From Streptomyces violens (GTDB lineage: Bacteria; Actinomycetota; Actinomycetes; Streptomycetales; Streptomycetaceae): DNA of 64,000 nt. Below are positions 8,911-17,385 of this stretch, one piece after another. The notes beneath the pieces were generated by a model, which was not told where the DNA came from, did no database searches, and saw nothing but the letters and a program-made list of their open reading frames with translations. Positions within the stretch are counted from its first letter, which is position 1. Every line of letters begins with the position of its first letter. The stretch is from the NCBI RefSeq assembly GCF_000717745.1, contig NZ_JOBH01000003.1, positions 1-64,000 on the forward strand, given 5' to 3'. Both the position numbers and the translations under genes were made by a program.

Positions 8911-10446
8911 TCACTCCTCGCCGGGCTCGGGCTCCTTGTGCGGCTTGCAGAACGCATCCCGCGCCGGGACCCGCCCGGTGAGCAGGTAGTCCTCGGTGTA
9001 CTTGTTCACGCAGTCGTTCTCGCTGAAGGCGATCCCGTGCGTGCCGGCGTCGCGCTCGGTGACCAGCGTCGACCCCGCCAGCCTGCGGTGCAGCTCCTGC
9101 GCTCCCGCGTACGGCGTGGCGCCGTCCCGCTCCGCCGCGAGCAGCAGTACCGGGGGCAGCGCCCCGGGAGCCGTACGGACGTCCAGCGGGCGCTGCTGCA
9201 TCGCGCGCGCCGGCCGGGGCCAGAACGCGCAGGGCAGGTTCATCCACGCGTTGTCCCAGGTCTCGAACGGCGCGACCTGGGACACGATCGTGTTGTCGCG
9301 GTCCCACGTCGCCCAGTCCCGGGGCCAGTCCGCGTCATTGCACTCCACGGCCGAGTAGACCGCGTCGCCGTTCTCCTTCGACGCCGCGTCCGCCGGGTCC
9401 GGCGCCGCCTGCGCGATCAGCGGCTTCGGATTGCCCTTGAGGTACTTGGACAGCGCGGCCGCCCGGATGGGCCAGTAGTGGTCGCTGTACCCCGCCATCA
9501 GGAAGGCGGACTGCAGCTGGGCCGGGCCGACCTTGCCGCCCGCCGGTTTCCGCCGCAGCTGTGCGGCCGCCCGGTAGTACGACTTGCCCACCGCCTCCGC
9601 CGTCGTGCCGAGGCGGTACCTCTTGTGGTGCTTGGCCACCCAGGTGCGCCAGTCGAGCCAGCGGCCCTCGAAGGCGATGTTCTGTTCGAGGTTGTTGCGG
9701 TACCAGATGTGGTCCGGGGCCGGGTTCACGACGCTGTCGAAGACCATGCGGCGCACGTGCCCTGGGTAGAGCGTCGCGTACACGGCCCCGAGGTACGTGC
9801 CGTACGACGCGCCCATGAAGGTCAGCTTCTTCTCGCCCAGCGCGGCGCGCAGCATCTCCAGGTCACGCGCGTTGTTCAGCGTGTTGTAGTGCTGCAGCGC
9901 CGGTCCGGCCCGGCGCGCGCAGCCCTCGGCGTACTCCCGTGCCTCCTTGAGCTTCTGCTGCTTGAAGCGCTCCGAGGGGTGCACCGGGCTGTCCGAGGGC
10001 GCCTTCGAGGACTGCTCGGGGTCCTCGCACGAGAGCGGCGCGGACCGCCCCACCCCGCGCGGCGCGTAGCCGACGAAGTCGTACGCCCTGGCCGTGCGGC
10101 GCCACTCGGGCAGCTCGCCGTACATGGGGAAGGCCATCGCGGAGCCTCCGGGGCCGCCGGGGTTGTAGAGCAGCGCACCCTGCCGCTCGCGCGCGGGGCC
10201 AGTGGCGCGCCGCCGGCTGACCGTGAGGTCGATCTGCTTGCCTTCGGGGTGCGCGTAGTCCAGGGGCACACGGACCTTGCCGCACTCCACGCCGGCCGGG
10301 AGGTGCTCCACGGGGGCGCAGCGGCCCCATGAGATCTTCTTCGGGGCGGGCGCGGGGAGCCCGGTCTCCGCGCCGTCCGCCGGAGCGGCCGCCAGGGTGC
10401 CCAGGACCAGTGACCCGATGGTGCCGAACAACGCTACTGACTTCAC
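8911..10446 (-). CDS. Secreted tripeptidyl aminopeptidase-type alpha/beta hydrolase
   Basis: A 511-residue exported serine peptidase of the Streptomyces SlpD/TAP family, expected to remove tripeptides from free N-termini. A Sec-type signal (hydrophobic residues 5-21) ends near AAAPADGA. The mature part has the oxyanion region YNPGGPGGS, nucleophile elbow GASYG with Ser214, an acid region AAERDGATPY, and catalytic His in DAGTHGIAF. Several cysteines suggest disulphides. The start is GTG at 10446 with GAAGGGACG upstream. It converges with hemQ with only 23 bp between. A plausible sigma-70-like promoter lies about 70 bp upstream (10509-10537). Confidence 0.88.
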   Translation of the reverse strand: MKSVALFGTIGSLVLGTLAAAPADGAETGLPAPAPKKISWGRCAPVEHLPAGVECGKVRVPLDYAHPEGKQIDLTVSRRRATGPARERQGALLYNPGGPGGSAMAFPMYGELPEWRRTARAYDFVGYAPRGVGRSAPLSCEDPEQSSKAPSDSPVHPSERFKQQKLKEAREYAEGCARRAGPALQHYNTLNNARDLEMLRAALGEKKLTFMGASYGTYLGAVYATLYPGHVRRMVFDSVVNPAPDHIWYRNNLEQNIAFEGRWLDWRTWVAKHHKRYRLGTTAEAVGKSYYRAAAQLRRKPAGGKVGPAQLQSAFLMAGYSDHYWPIRAAALSKYLKGNPKPLIAQAAPDPADAASKENGDAVYSAVECNDADWPRDWATWDRDNTIVSQVAPFETWDNAWMNLPCAFWPRPARAMQQRPLDVRTAPGALPPVLLLAAERDGATPYAGAQELHRRLAGSTLVTERDAGTHGIAFSENDCVNKYTEDYLLTGRVPARDAFCKPHKEPEPGEE

Positions 10447-10508
10447 AAGCCGTCCCTTCGTGGGTCACCGTGCCGCCCCGAATGGCGTCACCGTGTGTGA
10501 CAAAAGGG

Positions 10509-10537
10509 ATACTTGAGCGGGGATTTGATGATGTAAA
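10509..10537 (-). promoter_or_regulatory. Candidate promoter of the tripeptidyl aminopeptidase gene
   Basis: On the minus strand TTTACA (10532-10537) and AAGTAT (10509-10514) are separated by exactly 17 bp, inside a locally AT-rich patch unusual for this genome. They lie about 65-90 bp upstream of the GTG start at 10446. This is a sequence match only. Confidence 0.45.
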
Positions 10538-10630
10538 GCACCGGGCGCCGGTGTCGGAAGGGATGCCCCGGAAGAGACCGTACGGGGGCGCGGGGTGGCT
10601 GCCTCCGGGGCCGGCGCTCGGCCTCCGGGG

Positions 10631-11419
10631 TCAGCGCTCCTCGTCCTCCCCGTGGGACCGGCCCGCGCGTCCGGTGCCCTCAGGGCCGGGCGCCGAGGCG
10701 GCCGGCGGCAGCGAGAACGTCGCGGACGGGGTGGCGGGCTCGGGCGGTGCGGGCGGCGCCGACGGCGTGGGAGGTACGGGCGGCGGCGCGGCCGGGGACG
10801 TCGGCGAGCTCGACGCCTGGGTGTCCCGCGCGATGGCGTCGAAGTCCACGACGCCGGTGCGTTCGAGCACGGTGATGTGGTCGAGCACGGTCGTGTTGGC
10901 GTCGTCCGCCAGCTCGCGGACCAGCGAGTTGCGGGTGGTCGCGCGGACCTGCGCGACGACCGTGAAGACCTTGCCGTGCGCCAGCCGCAGGATGTTGGCG
11001 AACTTCCGGTCGTACTCGGTGCCGCGCGCGGCCTCCAGTTCGGAGAGCCAGCCCTGCTGCTGGTCGTTGGGCTGGTTGGGCAGGTCGACGCCGAGCTGCC
11101 CGGCCACCTGCCGTACGTGCCGGTCGAGTTCGGCGTGCCCGGTCACGAGGTGGTCGCCCGCGGTCCGTACGGCCTTCGTGGTACCGCGCTCCTGCGCCTG
11201 CTGCCCGGCCGGCAGCTCCCACAGCCCGGCCAGCCGTACCTTGGTCACGAAGTCGCGGTCGAGCGCGGAGAGCGGGCCGGCGCGGGTGGCCACGGTGCCC
11301 TCGTCGGGGTCGGTGCCGGCCGCCGACAGTCCGGCGAAGGACAGGATGGGGAAGAGCAGTGCGGCTGCCGTCGCGACGAGTGCGGCGACGACGAGACCGG
11401 TTCCGGTGACGGTTCGCAT
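10631..11419 (-). CDS. DUF4142 (ferritin-like helical) exported/membrane-anchored protein
   Basis: A 262-residue protein with an N-terminal hydrophobic segment (about residues 8-30, signal or anchor). A mostly helical DUF4142 domain follows, with the typical LDRDFVTKVRLAGLWELPAGQ start and long helices to about residue 205. The low-complexity Pro/Ala/Ser tail suggests a cell-wall-spanning or disordered end. Family members are predicted extracytoplasmic four-helix bundles of unknown function. The ATG at 11419 has a perfect AGGAGG site. It lies 151 bp downstream of the TIGR04222 gene on the same strand and may be part of that unit or separate. Confidence 0.82.
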   Translation of the reverse strand: MRTVTGTGLVVAALVATAAALLFPILSFAGLSAAGTDPDEGTVATRAGPLSALDRDFVTKVRLAGLWELPAGQQAQERGTTKAVRTAGDHLVTGHAELDRHVRQVAGQLGVDLPNQPNDQQQGWLSELEAARGTEYDRKFANILRLAHGKVFTVVAQVRATTRNSLVRELADDANTTVLDHITVLERTGVVDFDAIARDTQASSSPTSPAAPPPVPPTPSAPPAPPEPATPSATFSLPPAASAPGPEGTGRAGRSHGEDEER

Positions 11420-11570
11420 GGTGCCTCCTGGTGCGGCACCGCACGCTATTCGGGCCGGCCCGGCCCGCGCCCCCGTTCGGCGAACCCCGCTCAACGGGAG
11501 GCGCGTGTTGGTACGTTGGCGGGTTTCCGGGGCCGCTCGCGTGGGCAGGGGCGCGGTTTCAGAGGCCCGG

Positions 11571-12464
11571 TCAGCTTCCCGAGCCGCACCACGTCCCGCC
11601 ACTGTCCCCGGCCGCGCTCCAGTCGGCTCCCGGGCCGGTCGAGGACACCGCGGCGGCCGCGGCGCTGCCGGCCGCCGCCCGCTGCGCCTCCAGCAGGTGA
11701 TCGCGCAGCACCCGGTCCACCAGCACCGCCACGCCGCCGACGGCCACGGTGAGCGCGGCGGACCGGTCCGCCGGGCCGGCCACGGCCGCCCTGTTCGCCG
11801 TACGGAACTGCTTCAGAGCCCGCTTGCCGGCCTTCGTGATGCGGCGGCGCACGGCGCTCCGGCACAGCGTGCCGACGAAGATCCCCGCGAACACCGCGGG
11901 CGTCACCTTCAGTACGAACGGCATGTTCTGCGGGTACTGCGGAGCGCCGTCGTCCAGCGCGCCCGTCACCGACTGGAAGATGCCGAGGAAGAAGACGCAC
12001 ATGCACGCGCCGATCTGCAACCGGGCCAGCTGCCGCCAGCGCCGGCCCGCCTCCGGGCGGCGCAGCAGGCCGCGGTCGGCCAGCCGGTCACCGATCTGCT
12101 GGACGGCCGCGCTGCGCATGACCGTGGGGCGCAGCCGCGTCAGCGAGCCGCCGGGCGTGCGTGCGAGCGCTTCCAGTACCGCGGACTCGACCGGGTCGTG
12201 CGAGACGGCGGGGCGGCGCGCGGTGACCGTTCCGGGGCCGCCGATCGCCAGCCGGCCGTCGCCGTGCATCCCGGCGATCGCCGCGTCGGCGACCCGGCCG
12301 GGACCGCCGGCGAGGAAGGCGTTCTCCCAGAGGCCGTGCGAGTCCACGTCGACGAGCACGGTGGTCCGGGGGGACGGCGTGGCGCGGCGGGTGTGGACCG
12401 TACCGGCGATGAGCACCACTGAGGAAGCGGCGACGGCCCAGTACACCAACTGCGCGAAGGACAA
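11571..12464 (-). CDS. TIGR04222 domain-containing membrane protein
   Basis: A 297-residue protein. One transmembrane helix lies near the N-terminus (QLVYWAVAASSVVLIAG) and two in the middle (IGACMCVFFLGIFQSV; VTPAVFAGIFVGTL). The cytoplasmic stretch between contains the conserved VDSHGLWENAFLAGGPGRVADAAIAGM block. TIGR04222 proteins usually end in a low-complexity Gly/Cys tail. Here the tail is short and Ser/Gly-rich with one Cys (TWCGSGS). The best start is TTG at 12464, preceded by GGGAGG that overlaps the stop codon of the DUF692 gene, leaving a 5-bp gap. This coupling implies a joint function with the DUF692 enzyme, possibly as its substrate or partner (inference). Confidence 0.8.
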   Translation of the reverse strand: MSFAQLVYWAVAASSVVLIAGTVHTRRATPSPRTTVLVDVDSHGLWENAFLAGGPGRVADAAIAGMHGDGRLAIGGPGTVTARRPAVSHDPVESAVLEALARTPGGSLTRLRPTVMRSAAVQQIGDRLADRGLLRRPEAGRRWRQLARLQIGACMCVFFLGIFQSVTGALDDGAPQYPQNMPFVLKVTPAVFAGIFVGTLCRSAVRRRITKAGKRALKQFRTANRAAVAGPADRSAALTVAVGGVAVLVDRVLRDHLLEAQRAAAGSAAAAAVSSTGPGADWSAAGDSGGTWCGSGS

Positions 12465-12469
12465 AGTGA

Positions 12470-13957
12470 TTACCTCCCACTCCGGGGTCTGTCGACATAC
12501 TCCACCCGCGAGCCACCCGCCGGCACGCTCGGGGGCGCGCTCCGGCCGTCCGCGGTGCCGGCCGGGTCCGGACCGCCGTCCGCCGTGCCGTCCGGGTCCG
12601 GACCGCCGTTCCGGGGCCGGGGCAGCAGGCGGCCCGTCACCGTGCGCGCCAGCCGGGCCAGCCGGGCCGCGGGGCGGGCCGACGGCGGGGTGGGGCCCGA
12701 GCGCTCGCGCCACCACTGTGTCAGCTCCCGCCGCGCTGCGGGGTGCGCCGGCAGCCCGAGGGCGAGCAGATGGCCGGCGAAGTCCAGCGCGTCGCGGCGG
12801 TAGCCGCCCCGCATCGGCCGGGCCTGCGCGTAGTCCAGGAAGGCGCTGCTGTAGTCCGCTCCGAGTATGCCGGGCAGCTCCGGCGCGACGGCGGCGATCA
12901 CGTCGGCGCGCTTGCCCGCCAGCGCGCGCCGCTGCACGCCCAGCCGCTCCCCGTCGAACCCCGCGGGGTCCGGCTCGCCCGCCACGAGGGCCGCGAGCAG
13001 CTCCTCCTGCGCCGTGGCGAGGCGGGCGCGGGCGGCTTCGGTGTCCTCGGTGTCCCTGGCCGCCGTGCCGCTCAGCGGCTCGGAGAGCGGCGGCGCGGGC
13101 CGCAGGGCGGTCGTTTCGACGACGGTCCGTACGGCGTCCAGTTCGGCGGCCAGCTCTTCCGTAGGGGGGAAGTTCTCGTCGCGTTCGAGGAGGACGCCGG
13201 GCGGGCCGACGCGGGCGCACAGCTCGGCCAGTACGTCCAGGACCGGCTGTGTCACGGGGTGGGCATGGCTGTCGTGCCACACCCCGTCCCGTTCGAATCC
13301 GCCCGCGACGTGGACGTAGGCGATCGCCTCCACGGGCAGTGCGTCCAGCGCGGCCGCCGGGTCCTCGCCCCGGTTGACGCGGTTGGTGTGCAGGTTCGCC
13401 ACGTCGATCAGGAGCCGTACGCCGGTCCGCTCGACGAGCTCGGCGAGGAACTGCCCCTCGGTCAGCTCCTCGCCCGGCCAGTTGATCAGCGCCGCGATGT
13501 TCTCCAGCGCCAGCGGTACCGGCAGCGCGTCCTGTGCGATGCGTACGTTCTCGCACAGGACGTCCAGTGCGTCGTACGTCCGCGGTACGGGCAGCAGGTG
13601 CCCCGCCTCCATGCGCGGCCCGCCGGTCAGCTCGCCACCGGCCCGTACGAAGGCGATGTGCTCCGTGACGAGCGGCGCGGCGAGCGCTTCGGCGCGCTCG
13701 GCCAGCGCGGCCAGCCGCCCGGCGTCCGGCCGCTCGGCGCCGCCCAGCCCGAGGGAGACGCCGTGCGGCACGACTGTGGTGCCGCGGGCGCGCAGCGCTT
13801 CAAGGGCGGGCGGGAGATGGCCGGGGCAGATGTTCTCCGCGACGACCTCGACCCAGTCGATACCGGGCAGCCGGGCGATGCCGTCGGCGATCTCCGGCCG
13901 CCAGCCGATGCCGGTGCCCAGGCGGGGCCCTCGCTCAGTACGGCCTGGCTGCTCCAT
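12470..13957 (-). CDS. DUF692 (MNIO) multinuclear non-haem iron oxidase-like enzyme with C-terminal helical domain
   Basis: A 495-residue protein. Residues 1-280 form a DUF692 TIM barrel with the expected metal-ligand set: His65, His100, Glu152, Asp185-x2-Asn188-x-His190, His216, Asp229-x-His231-x-His233 and Glu258. Characterised members (MbnB, TglH, ChrH) modify cysteine residues of ribosomally made peptides using iron and O2. Residues about 300-440 form a second, mostly helical domain that could replace the separate partner protein found in other systems. The last about 55 residues are Gly/Pro repeats. The ATG at 13957 has GGAGGGGG upstream; another in-frame ATG is at 13999. It is translationally coupled to the TIGR04222 gene. 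The substrate is unknown. Confidence 0.85.
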   Translation of the reverse strand: MEQPGRTERGPRLGTGIGWRPEIADGIARLPGIDWVEVVAENICPGHLPPALEALRARGTTVVPHGVSLGLGGAERPDAGRLAALAERAEALAAPLVTEHIAFVRAGGELTGGPRMEAGHLLPVPRTYDALDVLCENVRIAQDALPVPLALENIAALINWPGEELTEGQFLAELVERTGVRLLIDVANLHTNRVNRGEDPAAALDALPVEAIAYVHVAGGFERDGVWHDSHAHPVTQPVLDVLAELCARVGPPGVLLERDENFPPTEELAAELDAVRTVVETTALRPAPPLSEPLSGTAARDTEDTEAARARLATAQEELLAALVAGEPDPAGFDGERLGVQRRALAGKRADVIAAVAPELPGILGADYSSAFLDYAQARPMRGGYRRDALDFAGHLLALGLPAHPAARRELTQWWRERSGPTPPSARPAARLARLARTVTGRLLPRPRNGGPDPDGTADGGPDPAGTADGRSAPPSVPAGGSRVEYVDRPRSGR

Positions 13958-14076
13958 GGTTTCCCCCTCCACTCCCGACTCCGCGTATTCCGTACTCATC
14001 ACCCCTCTGGGGAGGACGAACCGTCCCGGGGCCGGGTTCAGAGCCGGATCTGAGCTTTCCCTGCCTTTGTGCAGCG

Positions 14077-14116
14077 TACGGGGCCGTTGCGCGGCATACG
14101 GGGGCGTTGCGCGGCG
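14077..14116. repeat. Two 20-bp direct repeats upstream of the DUF692 gene
   Basis: TACGGGGCCGTTGCGCGGCA (14077-14096) is followed at once by a near-identical copy (14097-14116) and a shorter third piece. They lie 120-160 bp upstream of the DUF692 start and just after the LysE-type gene stop, on the path of the likely operon promoter. Function unknown. Confidence 0.5.
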
Positions 14117-14147
14117 CACGGGCGGGACCGGTGCCGCGGGCGACGCG

Positions 14148-14801
14148 TCAGCGGGCCGTTTCGGCGGCCACCGCGGCGCCGAGCCCGAGGAGGACGGTGC
14201 CGGTGAGCTGTTCGAGGCGGCGGCGGACGCGCGGCCTGCGGAAGACGGCCCGCGCGCGGTGCACGGCGAGGGTGACGCAGCCGAGCCAGACGACGCCCAG
14301 TACGGCGTGGACGGCGACGAGCATCAGGGTGGTCGCCACGACCGGCGCGCCGTGCGGGATGAACTGCGGCAGCAGCGACATGTACACCACGCCGACCTTC
14401 GGATTGAGCACATTCGTCAGCAGCCCGGTGCGGAACGCCCGCCACGGGGTCTGCGGCTCCTCCGAAGTCGCCGCGCCGTCCGCCGGGGTGCTCTCGGCGG
14501 GCCCCGTCCTGGCGGTGCGCCGCGCGCTGCGCAGCGCCTGGAAGCCGAGCCACATCAGGTACGCGGCGCCCGCGATCCGCAGCGCGTCGTACGCCACCTG
14601 GGACGCCGACAGCATCGCCGTCAGCCCGGCCGCGCCCGCCAGCCCCCACACGAAGCAGCCCGCCGCGATACCGAGCGCGGAACACAGCGCGGCGCGCCGT
14701 CCCGAGCCGAGTGCCGTGCGCAGCACGATCGCGAAGTCCGGGCCGGGGGAGACGGTCAGCAGTGCGGCGACGACGGTGAAACCGAGGAGTGAGGTGAACA
14801 C
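14148..14801 (-). CDS. LysE/RhtB-family amino-acid exporter
   Basis: A 217-residue integral membrane protein with about six hydrophobic segments. The family N-terminal motif [19 protein letters not shown] appears at about residues 18-36, and the central motif region [23 protein letters not shown] follows a charged loop (about 100-120). LysE/RhtB proteins export amino acids or small solutes; the substrate here cannot be assigned. The GTG at 14801 places the first helix correctly, but no good ribosome site precedes it, so the start may be slightly off. It follows the NUDIX gene on the same strand. Confidence 0.85.
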   Translation of the reverse strand: MFTSLLGFTVVAALLTVSPGPDFAIVLRTALGSGRRAALCSALGIAAGCFVWGLAGAAGLTAMLSASQVAYDALRIAGAAYLMWLGFQALRSARRTARTGPAESTPADGAATSEEPQTPWRAFRTGLLTNVLNPKVGVVYMSLLPQFIPHGAPVVATTLMLVAVHAVLGVVWLGCVTLAVHRARAVFRRPRVRRRLEQLTGTVLLGLGAAVAAETAR

Positions 14802-14842
14802 GTAAGAAAAGGTACGTGCTCGGTGCTGCCCCACCGGCCGCG

Positions 14843-14858
14843 GGGCGGTGCACCGCCC
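14843..14858. terminator. Palindrome after NUDIX gene / before LysE gene
   Basis: GGGCGGTGCACCGCCC is a perfect 16-bp palindrome between two minus-strand genes. It could fold as a short hairpin at the 3' end of the NUDIX transcript or act as an operator about 45 bp upstream of the LysE-type start. Confidence 0.35.
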
Positions 14859-14866
14859 TCTCCGGC

Positions 14867-15514
14867 TCACCGCCGGGTGAACTCCGGCTGTGTCACCGTG
14901 TCGACCCGGGTCGCGCGCCCGAGGAGGGCCACCTCCCGGAACTGCCACAGCAGCGCACCGGTCGGCGCGTGGATCACCATCCCCGGGCGCAGCGGCATCT
15001 GGAGCAGCGGCCCGCCGTCCGGAGCCGTGACCCACCGCGGCAGGTCCGGCTCCCGCAGCCGGCGCAGCGGTACGTGGTGCACCGACTGGACCTCCCCCGG
15101 GGCCGGCCGCGGCAGCGCCGGTCCGCGCGGGACGACGACCAGCGGCGTGATGACGAACCCGGAGTCGGTACGGAAGTCGTCCAGATACCCGGCGATCTCC
15201 TCGGGGCCCGCGTCGACCGAGGTCTCCTCGGCCAGCTCCCGCAGCGCGGCCGCCTCCGTCGACTCGCCCTCGTCCAGGCGGCCGCCGGGAAGCGCCCACT
15301 GCCCGGCGTTGCGGGCGCGCGGCGCCCGCTTGATCACCAGGACGTGCGGCTCGTCGCGGTAAGGGAGCACCGTGAGGCACACGGCGGCGCGGCGCACGCC
15401 CTCGGGCACGGCGATCTCGCGCCGTTCGAAGGCCGCGAGGTTGGCGCGCAGGGCGGCTTCGAGCCGGGACGGATCCGCGAGGTCCGCTTCCTTCAACGTC
15501 GACATCGGCATCAT
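14867..15514 (-). CDS. NUDIX hydrolase
   Basis: A protein of about 215 residues with a complete Nudix box, GRLDEGESTEAAALRELAEE followed by T, matching G-x5-E-x7-R-E-x-x-E-E. The preceding RNAGQWALPGG is typical of CoA- and nucleotide-diphosphate-cleaving NUDIX proteins. The fold is flanked by a helical N-terminal extension and the region VLVIKRAPRARNAGQ. Family members related to YeaB/CoA pyrophosphatase look similar, but substrate motifs are not decisive. Several ATG codons (15505, 15511, 15514) compete as start and none has a strong ribosome site. Confidence 0.85.
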   Translation of the reverse strand: MMPMSTLKEADLADPSRLEAALRANLAAFERREIAVPEGVRRAAVCLTVLPYRDEPHVLVIKRAPRARNAGQWALPGGRLDEGESTEAAALRELAEETSVDAGPEEIAGYLDDFRTDSGFVITPLVVVPRGPALPRPAPGEVQSVHHVPLRRLREPDLPRWVTAPDGGPLLQMPLRPGMVIHAPTGALLWQFREVALLGRATRVDTVTQPEFTRR

Positions 15515-15694
15515 CACGATGTACCACGACCGGACATCCGTTCCCACCCCTTCGTGGACTTTCACCGGGTCCTTCTGCGTACCTTCACTCGCTCTTGCCC
15601 GTGCCGCGGCCTCCTGGTCCCATGGGGGAGGGGCGGGGCCGGCGTCGCGGCGGTCCCGCCGGAGGCGAGTCCCGCGAGGGGTGCGCGAGGGGTG

Positions 15695-16411
15695 ATGTCC
15701 GTGGAACTGACGCCGGACGACCCCGACCGGCTGTTCCTGCCGCCGGACGACGACCTCGCACCCAACCGCCCCGGGGAGGTGCTCCGCACCCACCTGGCCG
15801 CGCACCCCCTGGACGGGCCCGCGCTCCTCGCCGCGCGGCTGCTGGGCCGGCGGCCCGTACAGGACGAGTGGCGGCGCCGGCTCGCCGCGGAGTGCGCGGT
15901 GGGCGCGGAGCTGGAGCGGCTGGGCCGCGGCGGCTGGTACGTACTGCACTCCCTGTCCCTGCCGCCCGGCAGCGAGATCAGCCACCTCCTCATCGGACCG
16001 GGCGGCGTCTTCTGCGTCGCCACGGAGCCCGTACGTGCCGCGCGCGTACGGGCCGACACCACCGACATACGCCCGGGCCGCGGCCGCCGCCCACAGCCCT
16101 ACGTCCGCCGGACCCGCCAGCGCGCCGACCGCGCGACCTACGCCCTGACCCGAGCCTGCGGCTTCCCGGTCCCCGCCCACCCCGTACTCGTCCTCATCGG
16201 ACCCCGCCACATCGAACAGCTGCCGCCGGAGCAACCCGGCCCGGAGCCCGTCGGCGACGCGACCACGAAGGCCGACGATCCGGCCGTACGCCTCCTGGCC
16301 GGAGCCCAAGCGGTCACCGCCCTCGGCGCCCTGGGCGGCGTACTGACCCCCACCACCGCCAACCGCATCCACACCATCGCCCGCAACCGGCGCACTTGGC
16401 AGGGGGTGTGA
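15695..16411 (+). CDS. NERD-domain-like protein (nuclease-related), hypothetical
   Basis: A 238-residue protein. The central segment (ECAVGAELERLGRGGWYVLHSL...HLLIGPGGVFCVATEP) follows the start of NERD domains: GxxGE-like Glu, conserved strand, then DHLLIGPxGVFxI. The basic linker (VRRTRQRADRATYALTR) and the final region (VTALGALGGVLTP..ANRIHTIARNRRTW) also fit. NERD domains are predicted nuclease-related folds with unclear roles in bacteria. The ATG at 15695 follows CGAGGGGTG. It stands alone on the plus strand between divergent NUDIX and convergent PTH2-like genes. Confidence 0.72.
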   Translation: MSVELTPDDPDRLFLPPDDDLAPNRPGEVLRTHLAAHPLDGPALLAARLLGRRPVQDEWRRRLAAECAVGAELERLGRGGWYVLHSLSLPPGSEISHLLIGPGGVFCVATEPVRAARVRADTTDIRPGRGRRPQPYVRRTRQRADRATYALTRACGFPVPAHPVLVLIGPRHIEQLPPEQPGPEPVGDATTKADDPAVRLLAGAQAVTALGALGGVLTPTTANRIHTIARNRRTWQGV

Positions 16412-16437
16412 GGCGGGGTCGTGCGCTCACGGGGCAG

Positions 16438-16459
16438 CCGGCTCCGTGGCACGGGCCGG
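16438..16459. terminator. Hairpin between convergent NERD and PTH2-like genes
   Basis: CCGGCTCCG pairs with CGGGCCGG across a TGGCA loop, with one bulged T. It lies 27 bp after the NERD stop codon in a convergent gap, so it could end transcripts from either side. Confidence 0.4.
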
Positions 16460-16520
16460 CGGTCTCCTTACGGAGGTGCAGTACGGCGCGACCTCCGCTC
16501 CGGACGCGGAAGCAGCCCTC

Positions 16521-17288
16521 CTACGGCCGTCGTACGGGCCGGAGAGGGCAGAAACGACTGCCGCCTTCGGCCACCACCGTGTTCCCCGGGGCGATTTCCG
16601 TGAAGCCCGCGTCCCGGACGACGGGGAGGCCGCTGCGTATCAGCTCCGCCCAGCGGTCCGGCTCGGCCGTGCGCACCGACAGCGGGAAGCCGGCCGCCTG
16701 CCAGGCCGCCCGCTCGGGGCCGGACAGCTCCCACCACGCGAGCTGCGCGCCGTGGCCCGCCTGGGCCATCGACTTGCCCGCCGACATCTTCAGCTCGGGG
16801 CTCAGCCACAGCACCGGCCCCTCCGTGTCGGGCGCGCCCGGCGGCTCCGGGGCGTCCAGCTCCGTACCCGAGACCTGGAGCTTGGCCAGCTCCTTGGGCC
16901 AGCCGTCCAGCGGCACCGGCGGGAAGACCCGCACCTCGGCGGAGTCGCCGGTGACCGTGATGCCCGGCAGCTCCGCCGCACGCCGCCACTCCGCGCCGCG
17001 CGCCCGCCGCACGACCTTGCGGATGCGAGCGTCCTGCCAGTCCCGCACGGCAGCGGCCCACTCGCCGTCGCCCAGCGCGCGCTCGTCCGAGAGCAGTACG
17101 AGGACCGCCCGCGCGGCCGTCTCCAGCGCGTCCGTACGCGCCGGCGGTGCGGCCTTCTCCAGCCGGACGACCAGCGGCAGTACGAACTGCGGTGCCGCGT
17201 CGCGGTCGGTCTCCTCCCGGCGCGGAGTGGCGGAAGGCGTCTCGTGGTGCGTCACGGCCGGGGTCTCTGAGGTCTCGGTGCTGCTCAC
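16521..17288 (-). CDS. PTH2-family peptidyl-tRNA hydrolase-like protein with N-terminal extension
   Basis: A 255-residue protein. The C-terminal about 110 residues contain the PTH2 signature LSPELKMSAGKSMAQAGHGAQLA (conserved Lys, Met, Gly-Lys, Ala-Gln and His) and the end ...DAGFTEIAPGNTVVAEGG. PTH2 enzymes hydrolyse peptidyl-tRNA and are typical of archaea and eukaryotes; actinobacteria carry longer homologues like this one. Residues 1-130 are an actinobacteria-type extension with no known motif. The start is GTG at 17288. Whether it cleaves peptidyl-tRNA is unproven, and a separate Pth would be expected elsewhere. Confidence 0.75.
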   Translation of the reverse strand: MSSTETSETPAVTHHETPSATPRREETDRDAAPQFVLPLVVRLEKAAPPARTDALETAARAVLVLLSDERALGDGEWAAAVRDWQDARIRKVVRRARGAEWRRAAELPGITVTGDSAEVRVFPPVPLDGWPKELAKLQVSGTELDAPEPPGAPDTEGPVLWLSPELKMSAGKSMAQAGHGAQLAWWELSGPERAAWQAAGFPLSVRTAEPDRWAELIRSGLPVVRDAGFTEIAPGNTVVAEGGSRFCPLRPVRRP

Positions 17289-17385
17289 GGATTCAGTCTG
17301 CCAGCAGGCACTGACAATCCCCGCTGCGGAGCCGTCCCCCGGGCCTCCTTGGCGGAGGGAGGAGTTCCGGGCGATCATCCTCACC

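Noticed and set aside
8407-10332. A 641-residue forward ORF across hemQ and the peptidase gene
   Set aside because: Crosses two confidently identified genes, out of frame with hemQ and antisense to the peptidase; Arg/Pro-rich composition.
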